From Lucifuga dentata (lineage: Eukaryota; Chordata; Actinopteri; Ophidiiformes; Bythitidae): 64,000 bases of DNA. Positions 11,315-23,086 of the stretch are shown one piece after another. A program made the position numbers and the translations under genes. The first letter of the stretch is position 1. Each line of letters starts with the position of its first letter. A model generated the notes under the pieces. It saw nothing but the letters and a program-made list of their open reading frames with translations, did no database searches and had not been told where the DNA came from. The stretch is taken from assembly GCA_014773175.1 (NCBI GenBank), contig VXCM01000408.1, positions 403,825-467,824 of the forward strand. Direction: 5' to 3'.

Positions 11315-14300
11315 TCACCACTGCTCTATCATTAAATCCAACACTCGGTTGACATTCAGATCTGAATCCAGACTGAAATCTGTCTCAACGAATGGTGCTG
11401 TTGGTGGAGTAAGTGGGCGGAGGCCAGACGTCAATGTTTCGAGCCAGTCAGCAGCATCGAACGGTGTCGGAGCTCTCCGTTTCCGTGACTTTGCAGTGGA
11501 TGAAAGAGGGGAAGTGCAGATGGGGGGTGGAGGAGGTGCCCGGGCCACCTGGCTGGGGGTTATTACAGCAGGAGATGGTGGGAGCTCCAGCAGGAGAGAG
11601 GAGCACAGAGGCGAGGGTAGAAAGTTGTCATCCTTGCTGTGGTGCTGGGAGGCCTGGGATTGATCAACTTGAGGAGGAGGAGGAGGAGGAGAAGGATCGG
11701 AGACTAAGCACGTAGGAGATTTATGATCAGAAACACTCACTGAGTCTGGAAGAGAGCAAAAAGAAGAAGAAAAGTCAGTGAAAGAACAAAAGATAGTCCT
11801 GCAAGTTCTAGTCTTTTATTCATTATGGAATACTCACCGACACAAGAAATAGGCTCATCCAGAATGTCATCTATGGACTGCCTAGGGTCCATCTATGCCC
11901 AAGAGAAAGAAAAACCACGTCATTCTTACTGAATAAAGTGAACTTTTGGACAAAGGATGGTGACCTCTTCTGTTCATCTACAGAATCTAACCTGTGCTTT
12001 CTGAATAGCCTCCTGTAGTTCTTCCTCCAAGCTGCGAACACCAGGAGATGCCTGAACAGGGCTTGCTGTAATCTGCACAGGCAGCTCAAAGTCCTGGCCA
12101 ATTACTTCACATGGTTGGCAACAAAACACCTGGTTGGAAAGCAGGTGGAGCATAGGTCAGTCAGTGATCTAAGAGCTTACATTTTATGCACTGCAGAAAA
12201 TGCCTAAAACTTTGCATGTGCCTGTCCCAGTTATCTTTGCATCAATTTGTATACCTGTGTAAACAGCACTTCTGTCTGTGCGTTTGCTTCTGGCTTGCCT
12301 CTGGAGCATCCTGGATCCTGTTGCAGGAATGGATGGAGGGATCCTCCACAAGACTGGCAGATGAGAAGAATGATGAAAATTATTAATGATTATTTTTCTG
12401 GAAAACAATCAGTACTTCAGCACATCTCAGACCAGTGATCCAATCCTCTCTGTACTCTGTCCTCACCTCATTGCTAGTGATAGCGGTGCGTTCCCTGGGC
12501 CTGCTCCTTATCCTCTCCCTCATCTCCAGCTCCACACTCAGTTCCTGTTGCTGCTGCTGCTCCTTATCAGTTTTCCAGGGAGACCCACACTGCAAGGGTA
12601 AGGAGGAGGAGGAGGAGGACAGTGGTAGGCTGGGGCTTGGAGCTCCTGAGGCAGTACTGGCGGGAGTCAGGTAGACAGCATTGGCAAGACCAGACTGTTC
12701 ACCTGCAGCAGCATTTGAAAAACCATCTGGGACAACATTCAAAATTCCACTTGGAATTCCATTTGGGGCATCACTGAGAATCCCATTAGGAATTCCCCTG
12801 TCCTGGATATACACCTGTTGGTTTGGGTTGCTGCTGGGTGAATCTGGCCCAGAGCTGGAGCTTGAGCTGGGGCTCTGGCTAGAGGGCAAGAAGGGGCAGG
12901 TGGTGAGGGTCTCCAGACTGGTACCCAGCTGGCAGAGAGGGGTGGGGGTGAGGCAGGTGTGGGGAAGTTGAAAGGGGCGGAGACGCTGTAACAGTGCGGG
13001 CTTGGTGCCGGACACAGGGAGGCCTCGCTTACGCAGCTGCTGGCGCAACTCTGACACCTGAGGAAGGGAAAGGGGTAAAGGTGGAGGCACACATGAGTTT
13101 GTTGCATCATAAAATGTAAATGTAGAAACAATTATCAGTTTGAAGACATTTTGCTGCCTTTCGTAGCCATTCCTATCTAATAGGAATCTTTTCTTACTGT
13201 TAGATCATCTAGATTAGCAGGGAGAAGCTCAGGCTTGGAGGTGGGGTTTGTTTCCATAGGGGTGTGATTTGTTGTAGCAGGGACAGGTTGAGGGTTCAGG
13301 GGCATGGCTCCTGAGGACTTCACAAGATCAGTGTGATCTCCACTGGAAAAAAGAGGGAAGCATTAACTGACCCCTCACCACTTGATGACTACTGTTGGTT
13401 AAGCAGAGATTTGCATATTTGTTTCAGTGTGAATTACGTGGCGAACTGTGAGCATACCTAGGTACAACAGTGAGCTGCTGCTGTTGTTGTGGTTGTAGTT
13501 GTTGGTGTTGTTGCCGCTGTTGGTTCTGGAGGATTTGCAGCTGGAGGAAGACCTGCTGCTGCTTCAGGAGATGCGAATAGGCTGGCTCTATAGATGGGGT
13601 GGGGGCAGGGTTTTTCTGTTTGGCTCCTCCCCCTGGAAACAGAAATGTAAATGCATTAGGCTAATATATTAGTGATATGGGCAAACCTGTGGGTTTTTCT
13701 CGTATTTTTGCCTACTGTAGTCACATTTGCCTGAGTCAAATTTGAATGTTTTCTTTTGATGATAAGTAGAATAGAAAAATGATAGTGTCGTGAATCATTT
13801 AACTATCGTAAAGGGTATTGTTATCACTGTCAGTTAAAAACCATTTCAACCTCATTTCTAAAATCACATTTGGATTAGCATGGCAGATGGCTATAAAATA
13901 CTGCAGTACCCATGAGCCTCAGCTGCCATTGCAATGAAAAAGACTTCAGCCACAGCTGCAAATTAGAGTTGTAGTAAGTGCAGAAGGCAAATGAATCGGC
14001 CACTAAATAACTCATCCCACTTCAGTTGTACATTAATTAACTTTATAATAAATGTAATTTAAAGCATTCAACTGGTACCTCCAGTCCCAGACCCTCCTCT
14101 CTGATCTGGAGGAATGTACTGGTGATATTTGAGTTTCCTCATCTTCGGTTTGGTGTCCCGCGGTTTCCGGGGACGGGGCAGATGGTTTAAACTGAGGGAG
14201 GGAGGCAGGGAGGAGGAACAGGAGGGGCTGGGTGGCCGAGCTGTCTGCAAAGACACAAAAAAAAATAAATAAATAAAATAAAAAATAAAAAAATAAAACT

Positions 14301-15772
14301 GAGGTCTTCAGTGCACACCCTGCTGTGAACACTAAGTAATTTTAAGAATGGCATATAAAATGTCAAACACAAAAATGTCAAGTCATCGGTCCGTGTCAAG
14401 GTTAAATTCTTACATGAAATTTGCACATGCCTCACAAATCTCCAGATGACAGCATGTGCCAGGTCTAACATACAACCATGCTGTGTGTGTGTGAATGTAT
14501 TAACCCACAGGGCAAACACTGAGCTCCTCCACAAGTGCAAATTGACAGTAATGAATGCATAGATGCTTATGCAGCATTGTGTCTGACAAAAAAGAAATGT
14601 GGCCATCTTGTTAGGTTAAAGACCCTTATAGTGCAGTTTCATCTGTTATGGGCCTCCTTGTCAACACAAAACCACATACTCACATACAACAATCTCAATA
14701 TTGTTTTTCTGGATGCAAATCTTATAATTCAATATATAAAGTATATTTTTTTTTACTTTATAATTGGAGTTTGAAAAGTCCTAAAAACATTCAAAGCAGA
14801 AAGATACATAAATTTAAAAAAGCCAAAAAATAAAAAATAAAAAAAAGAAGAAGAAAGCAAAATGAAAGGAAATGTTTTTTATTCATTAGCACTAAGAATG
14901 CATGGTACATCTGAACTGTTTTCACTAATGTTACCTTTGGCAGCAGGGGCAGGTTCTGAGAGGTCAGATACATCCCATTTGGTCTCCCAGTTGTTGCCAT
15001 GGAGTTTGATTCACCCAGTGTTACACTCATAGGTTGTCTGATGCTCTCGGTTGCCGGGAGCAACGCCAAACCAGACTGAAGGTGAAATATCATATCATCA
15101 GTGTTGACATATTAAGGTATTTCTAAGCTTATCACTCTGTTCATTTTTTCTAAAGTGTGGTCATCAAAGGTTATTGTTGGCAGACTTTATGTTCAACAAA
15201 GTGAAAGACATGAATTTTGAATTTCTTTGAAACATATTTTGAATGTCATTTCTTTACCTGAGCGTGATCGGGGCTGTGTTTAAGAGGCAGGCCCACAGTT
15301 GAGAAGTCACTTAGTAATTGGTCACCTGAGAGCCCTGGCAGTGCGGGAAAGGTTGGTGATTGGTGCATTCCTCGTTGCTCAGTAGATGAGGAGGAGGAGC
15401 AGGAGGAGATGTCATCTTCGAAGACATCAGCAGACAGAGGGAAAGAGGCAGGACCTGAGGAAATTAAAAGTGAAAGGAGGTAAGGTCAAGAAGAGGGGTG
15501 GGAAATATAAAATGTGTGTGTTGTGTCTGTGTGTGCTGGTGCGTGCGGATGCGTGTTGACTCACGGTTCTCTAGGGGCGGTGTATGTTTGTGCTGTTGCT
15601 CTGTGGATCCAGGCGGGTGTTGGTCCTGGGCCTGTTGAGCCTTCTTCTGCCTCTGGGCCCCACACATACTCCTGTCTATGGATGAGGAAAGCAGGACAAG
15701 GACAAAAATGGTACCGTTAAGTACAGAGAAGGGGACAGATGGGAAATCAACAGAGGGAGAGGAGGGAAGATT

Positions 15773-15819
<47 letters not shown>

Positions 15820-18800
15820 CAGGCAGGCAAGCAAGCAACTGGATTTCAGAACATATGGGATGTGAACATGCACGTCAGCCTTGCCATAGGCAATCAGTCC
15901 TAGTTCAAACCAGAAGAAGCATCAAAAATAGGCAACATTCCTACCCAGAGGGAGCTGTATTCCCTTGGATATGAGCATGCATGCACACGCACATGCACAT
16001 GCTCACACACAGACTCACACATTCACAATCATTTTTAACAGGACAGAAATGGACTGTTTAGGAAATCAGAGAAAGCTGACACAAACCACAGAGAAGAAAA
16101 GTAGATATTATAATCACAGTCTTAATTAAAGAGGAAGGTTAGAATGGTGTAGAGAAAAGGAGGATAGATAAAGAGAGAGATGAGACAAAGATGTCAGTAA
16201 TGGGAGGAAAATGATGATCCCAAGATGGGTGGGCTTATCATGTGCTGTCAATCACTGATGTGTTTGCAGGCTGCTTATAATGCAGAGTTACAGTACACAA
16301 CAAGGGCACATTTCTATTTAACTGACAACTGATGAAAACATCAAGCCCATTGCAAGATTCATGCACTTCATTTCCTGGTACAACTACTGTAAGGGGGTTG
16401 ATTGATAAGTTCTGAGCCTGAGACATAAAGAAGTGAGAAAGGACTATAATAATTTTGTGGAAGCAATGTAATTCCTTAGGTTTTGTTGCACATCACTTGA
16501 ATTAATTTGAGCTAAGTGATTATAACTTACAAGTTCCAAAAGAGATCTATAAAGAGGACAAACTAGACAAAAGTGAAATCATTATTTACTTACTGGCTAT
16601 TAAGCATGATTTTGGACTTGTTCGGCTCCCTCAGACTCTCAACTCTTCACAAACGTGAAAACAGCTTTAGAGTAAGATTTTGATGTCATGAAAGCTGTGG
16701 AAGATTTTTTTTTTTTTTTTTTTTTTTTGGACAGCCAAGGGAGGTAAAATCTCTCCAGTGCTGTTGGTAAAGGTGTGTTGAGTCGGAAGGACATTTTGTT
16801 GAAAAATAAATAATAGTATCACCTCTGATTTAAATCATTCAATGCTAGGCTCAGAGCTATCACCCTTGTTCAGTGATGGAATGGGAAAGCAAACAAGACA
16901 GCACAGATACAATAAAATAGAGTGAAGAGAGACAAAAGAGACAGAAGGAGACAAAGAGGAAATGCTATGATTACACAGGATAGGTTGCTATGGGTTTTTC
17001 TGTGAGCATACAGAGTAAAGCAGAAAGAGACAGTAACATTACTTTTGGCAGTTCATCACCTTGTGCAGTTTCAGTGTTCAGACCACTAGGGGGCAACTTC
17101 TGAGTGGCACCATCATCAGTAAGACGCTGCATCAGGAAACAGCAGGTCAAACCAACAGCAGGGCCCAGGCTTCAGTCACAATGCAGTTCAATCAGGGGAA
17201 AGTCAAATACACCCAGGCTTTGATGTGAATGTACCCTAATGCTTATGTTTCTTCATTTGAATCAGTGCTTCCCTCGGAATTTTGGCACGGTCCTTAAAAA
17301 TAGCACTTTTCATCACAGATCTTGTGACAAAAAGACTCTCCACTAAAAACAAAACAAATTCAATTCTGCATGGTAACTTATTCATTAACCCATTAACCCC
17401 AGTGGTGGGGAAATGGTGATCTAAACATCAGTCTTACAGCAATAGAAGCAATATTGATAAACTAAAATTCTCTCATCAATTTTCCCACAAGCAGTCACCA
17501 AAATATAGCATATGTGGAGTGACAAACTCTTTGACATAGAAGCTTGGCTTTTGCTGTATCAAAATCTGAATGTTATCTGTAGTGTGGAAATGACATGGTT
17601 GGTACTCACCAGAGCTTCATTCTGGTCTTTCTCTTTTTGAGAGGGACAGATTGACTTCAACCCTAAAGAGACAGACAAAACAGAGTTATCAAAAGAAAAG
17701 CTTCTGCAACCCAGATTTTCATTTTGGTATTGGAAGAAGCCTTGCCTAGTAGAGAAAAGGATAGTGACCAACACCAATGAGCTGATGTATCAACAAAGCA
17801 TCTTCAGCCTTCAAAACTTACAGCACAACATCAGCTCAGACTCTCTTTTGAATCAATAGGCATCAGAATGAACAGTGCTTTTTGTGCAACATGCTTCAGC
17901 TGAAGTGGCTGGCACAGACTGCAGCAACCCTCAACTGATTCTTGCTTTCCTACACTCTAGATGACACTGTCTAGTATTTGCTGCACAGAGTACCAGAGCT
18001 GGATGAATTTCTGTGTATCTTGTGCATATGAATCTTAGCATAGCATATTTTATTTACACACACGATATACTTGCATCCTGCTTGACTGATATTTTTTTTT
18101 AAATGATGCCTATGCCTTATATTCAAATTTGCACAATATTTGCATATAATCTGCATTTTTAATTTAAATTGGTTTTTTTTTTACAGTGCAGTGGAGTACA
18201 ATACACATAATGCATAATAAATATTTGCATATCTGTGTTGATCCTACTGTTTGTAATGTAAATATTGGATCCTCTACTTGGTATATTTTCATATTATTCA
18301 TTTGGATTTTTTTTTTCTTTGCCTGGTATTAATGTGGATTGCATAATGCAGAATTTCTTTTTGAGAAGAACTAAAATAAATTCCTGTATAATCAGAAGTT
18401 TTGGAGCATATTATTGAACACAAATTTTAAACTCAAAAAATTAAATCAAATGAAGGTTAAAGCAGGTCAATACAAATCTGCACAGAGATTTACTAATCAA
18501 TAGAAAATCGCCTTTCAGTGATAAGAGTTGAGTTGAAAAATCATTAATATGAAATCCAGCATGCAGTTGTACTATAGACGGATCACTCACAATGATAATT
18601 ATACACATAGACTAACCGGAGTCGCCATTGATTTCACTCTGCCTTCGGTTCTGAATCCTCAACTGCAGGACTGAAAGACAAGAATATGGATTGAAATGAC
18701 TTTGTAATAAATGACAAATTATTTCAAGTTGTACTGAACTGTGAACTGGTTTGAGTTCTATTTGGAACTGATACACAGTCAATCTAAAGGGCAACTTACG

Positions 18801-20749
18801 TGGAAAAATAAATCACATTAATATGTAAAGGTAAGTTGGACATGATCACTGTTAAATGATATGGCCATGTAACTTATATTACCCCATGACTTTGCAATGC
18901 TTGTAGATTATATATCTTCTTGAATGCCTACCAAATATATACCACTCATACATCAGTATTTAATACACACACAAACAGGTGAAGGTGGGTTGGGCTAGGC
19001 CCAGTACACCAAATGCTTCCCCCATGATACATTTCGGTGAGTTTTGAGACCGGAGAGACCTGACGAGGGAAGCGAAAAGAACACTGAGGGGGGGTGAGGG
19101 CAGTAGCTATTTATCCCTCAGTATATCTATTTCTGTTGTTCCCATCCCCCCCTTCAGCTGTCCCGTTCTCTCCACAGGCCACTCATACATCCCCTTTTCC
19201 TCACGTCATCCTCATTTGTGTTGCTAACTATATTCTTCCTGCTTTCCTCCCTCTCACACACACACACCTCTAAAAACAAGAGTTTAACACATTAGAAAAT
19301 ATGGATTTTAAGCTCCTTCACACATTGTCATAATGCTGAATGTTCCTTTTTGATGTACTGTATGTGTGTGACTTTAAGGTTTTGCATGTTTTCTTAAAAC
19401 TGACATTATCATCATAAGCCTACTTATGTGAAAAAACAAATGATTCCTTGAAACAGTCCTCACTATGGGCTTCAGCTTAATAAAACAAACAGCACTCAAA
19501 CAAACTGTATCATCTCTTAGGATTTTAGAGGTTGACACTGACCAGCCAATTGCTTTTAAACAAAAGATCAATGTGAGTATAATATACTGGCAAACTATCA
19601 GCTCTAGTATGTTCACACATGACTTTAAATGGTCCAGCTGCCCAACAGAATCACATTTTCTGACAGGTGTTTGTATACCTTGGAGATTTTCTCTATGTCA
19701 TTTCCCAGCTTTTATGTTTTGCCAGTCATTAACGATGATCGCCTGGGACCACAACAGCAGCCAGTACTACAGTATTTGAAAGGGAACTTTACATTATAGC
19801 ATTATGCAGCTATAGGAATATTAGTTAATGCACTTTGTCACAAAATTCTGGTTGTCTCCTGAATGTTGTAAATCAGCAGCAATCATATTTTGGATTAGTA
19901 TACGCTGTAATATAATTTAGAAATGCTTTCAGGTTCTTTGATTATATGGTCCTCTGGGTCCTCACAGAGAAGCTGCAAAATATTTACAGATGTGGACAGA
20001 ATATCATTATTCCCCCGACTTTCAATGATATTTAACTTCCTGTGTGAAATGTGGGATGCTAGACTTACATTTAAAACTTCCCTTTAAACTTCAAACATAT
20101 ATCAATCTAATCCACAAAAACTGTGAAATAATCCGCAGTATACCATCTTTTTGGTATACTGCAACAGATTACAATTGGCAGATGGAATCAGATCATCTGT
20201 TGCTCTCCTATCCTGCTAATAACAAACTTTACACAACTCTTGGTGTCAGTAATATTTCTTTGATGACGAGGCAATGACTTTCGATCGTCGATGACTGATA
20301 CGCGGAAAGAGACTTTACTCAAAATTAACAGACTTTATTGTCCCTGCTGTGTATTTTGCCATTCATCACTTAACTGCCTTTCTTAAAGTTCCATATCATC
20401 ACATATAGAGATTTATATAGCCGTCAGTTTTGCTGTCTATATGTCTATTCAATACATCGCTGAGTAGCAATAACTAAATCAGTTCACCACAATCAATACC
20501 TTCACCCTATTGATCACATGATAGGCAATGTGACTTACAAGCCAATAACCTTCACAAACACTTCACCTCTGCATGTTAATGCCAGTGTTGCCAATTTTGC
20601 TTGAGATGTAAAGCTTTTGTTGTGGAAGCATAAATCCTTCTCCCTTAATTGGCAGGAGTTGAGAGTGATATAGTTGCTGCCTCCAGATCCTCACCTGAGC
20701 GGAACTTGTTCCGGATGAGCAGCGACCTCTCAGAGGCCAGTAGTGTCAT
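11315..20749 (-). CDS. mamstr: Myocardin-family SAP coactivator, MEF2-binding type
   Basis: Fourteen coding exons splice in phase to 792 aa: 20695-20749, 18617-18670, 17610-17662, 17060-17126, 15565-15675, 15258-15454, 14935-15075, 14079-14244, 13458-13632, 13198-13342, 12467-13057, 11992-12129, 11838-11892, 11315-11745. The N-terminus (MTLLASERSLLIRNKFRS then VLQLRIQNRR) matches the MEF2-interaction segment shared by myocardin and MASTR. Then come a basic block (about 253-275, KLKYHQYIPPDQR), a glutamine-rich stretch (about 282-337) and a SAP domain (about 380-417, LPVSGTKPALLQRLRPF). The acidic C-terminus ends DLMIEQW. Myocardin-family proteins are nuclear coactivators of SRF or MEF2; MASTR works through MEF2. 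The actin-binding RPEL repeats are absent or decayed, and no clear leucine zipper follows the SAP domain. Proximity to dbp favours mamstr; a divergent myocd copy is the alternative. Confidence 0.85.
12467..13057 (-). other. mamstr: mamstr exon carrying most of the SAP domain
   Basis: The acceptor is TTCCTTCCTCAG before 13057 and the donor is GAG|GTGAGG after 12467. The exon encodes the SAP core (VSELRQQLRKRGLPVSGTK), then a serine/proline-rich stretch with a short GIP-NGIL repeat, then a glutamine-rich piece (DKEQQQQQ) where myocardin has its leucine zipper. Confidence 0.9.
15676..20694 (-). other. mamstr: Large 5' introns of mamstr
   Basis: This stretch is intronic apart from three small exons (17060-17126, 17610-17662, 18617-18670). 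It holds a (GA)n tract at about 15775-15819 and a poly-T run at 16707-16728. No extra in-phase exon with RPEL motifs was found, and the flanking exon phases join without one. Confidence 0.6.
15775..15819. repeat. (GA)n microsatellite
   Basis: A GA run in a mamstr intron, directly visible. Confidence 0.93.
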
Positions 20750-22701
20750 GGTGGAGGGGAGGGTGGAGAACAAGGGAGCAGAGCAGAGAGAAAGAGGAAA
20801 TTCCTGGTATCACTCTACCAGGAGGAATGGATCCTCTCCTTCTGTCTCTTGCAGCTGGGAATGAAATGAAATTGGGGATGGGGAGGGGGGGACAGATGCT
20901 TGTTAAGTCACTGATAGACACAAACCAATATTGATAGAGGCACACAAACTACAGCAAAGATAGATGGAGGGGGAAATCCTCTCAGACCTCCAGGCAGACT
21001 GAACGTTGTGGTGAGCTGCTCTAGCAACAGCAGCCTCCCTGTAGACATCCTGTCATAATCACACACAGTCACAGAGGCCCACCCACAGAGACAGAAGTAT
21101 CAACACAGAGAATTAAACAGACAAGGAAGCTTTTAGACAGACAGAGCAGGGAGGAAGCGGAAACAGAGGAAGAGGAGAATCACGCTGCATGAGTGACAGA
21201 GACAGACGCCCCAGACATCAGGACCAAAATGACAGGAGACGCTGATTGTGATGGACAAACACGGAGTCACAACACCAACAGTTACATGGAAAACATTTCT
21301 GACAGCAGGACTGAAATGAAGCGTACATTACAAGAAGAGGAGCCACTTTTAAAGCAGAGGGCTGGAAATCTACATAAGCTGCAGTTGTACACACAAACCA
21401 CCTATTAACAATATTGATTTGAACTGGCCGCAGCTACAAAGTACCCAAAGGAGGCGTGTTTGAAGGGAATGTACAAACACACAAACACACGCACACCCAC
21501 ACACACACACACACACATACTGTGGAATAGCTGAGGTTATGCATATTCAATAACCACAGTGGTCTTTGTAGTCCCACTCCCATAAATGCACATAACTCAT
21601 TTATTTATAATATGAAATTAGAGTGTTATTGGCCCAAATGGCATCAACTCACTCATTACTGCAATCAGATAACAAACCAATGACTGAGATTTCATCTCTG
21701 GCACAGGCATTATTTCAGAGAAGGGCACTAAGGTGCTAGAAGGCATTTAAAACATTGAGAAACCTGAAAATAAAAGAAAGAGAATGAAAGAGAATACTTA
21801 CAGGAAAAGAAAGAACTGAGTCCCTCAGGAGAAATTGGAGTGGATTTAAGATTAAATTGAGAGAGGTGCGAGATGGAGGAAGAGAAGGAAGAGAGAACTT
21901 TGTAGTGCGTTTAATGACGATTCCTTTCTTTCATGTTCTTTTTCATTCCCTTTTTTTCCCCTTTCCACACTTAGTTTCTCAGCTGTCCTAAAGGTGAAAT
22001 GCAAGGAGAAAAGGATCTGTGGTTTCTTCGTCGCCTTATGATTGAATTCACCCTATCCTCTCTACCTCTGCCTCGCTCTCTCTGCCCCTCTCCCCATCCA
22101 CCCCAAAACATCCTGGATCTTTGGTGCCAACTGTGAGCGACTGTCAAAGTTTACCCCTNGGCCTCAACTACCCCATCCACCCCCCTTAGCAGCCATTCAC
22201 TCCCCGTCAACTGGTAACTGACTGATTGAGGAATAGATTCAGAGTAAGAACTTTTGTGTTTACACGACTTTGTGAAAAGTAGACAAACTGATAAAGTTAG
22301 CTTTATTCCTTAATGTTAGCAGTCCGACTTTGACTTTGAGGAACAGAAATGTGAGAGCAGGATAAAGGGCTGTTTGTTGCATGGCAAAGAGAAAAGTCCA
22401 GGAGTGCTCAAATGATGTACTCCAGTAGACTGCAGACTCAGGATATATAAGCCCCTGACACAATACCTTTAGGCTAGTCTCTCAAAGAGATTTAGTACTA
22501 TTTACGTGCACATGTGTGTGTCTGTACATGTGTGTGTGATACAGAGAGTCACAGGACACAGGTCAGCGAGTCAGTGCCTGTCAGCACATAGTACATGTAC
22601 CCAGCACTGGTGCCATGGAAAATCACCATATGTTGCTTCTCATTGTCTGAGCCTTGAAAAAGTTTGGGTGAACGTGTAAGAGAATGATGCATGCTCTATG
22701 C

Positions 22702-22739
<38 letters not shown>

Positions 22740-22874
22740 TGTGTGTCTTCGTGTGTTAGTGGTGTGCAGAGGGGAAAAGTGGGGAAGTGAGGTCGCATTT
22801 GGAGCACCTGTTCTGTCTTTTTGACAGACAGGCTGGTGTGTGCTGGTTCAGCAGGTCATGGAGAGCAAGGGTGG

Positions 22875-23034
22875 NNNNNNNNNNNNNNNNNNNNNNNNNN
22901 NNNNNNNNNNNNNNNNNNNNNNNNNNNNNNNNNNNNNNNNNNNNNNNNNNNNNNNNNNNNNNNNNNNNNNNNNNNNNNNNNNNNNNNNNNNNNNNNNNNN
23001 NNNNNNNNNNNNNNNNNNNNNNNNNNNNNNNNNN
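22875..23034. other. Assembly gap (160 N)
   Basis: A run of N bases abutting a (GA)n microsatellite at 23035-23082. The microsatellite probably broke the assembly. Confidence 0.98.

Positions 23035-23082
<48 letters not shown>
23035..23082. repeat. (GA)n microsatellite at gap edge
   Basis: A GA run directly following the N gap; its true length is unknown. Confidence 0.93.

Positions 23083-23086
<4 letters not shown>

Noticed and set aside
11106..11663. 185-aa plus-strand frame
   Set aside because: It is antisense to the last mamstr exon, which has a clear family-specific C-terminus on the minus strand.
11315..20749. Reading the SAP gene as mrtfa or mrtfb
   Set aside because: The N-terminus (LLIRNKFRS, VLQLRI) and the DLxxN C-terminal ending fit the myocardin/MASTR branch, RPEL repeats are missing, and the neighbours point to the MAMSTR locus.
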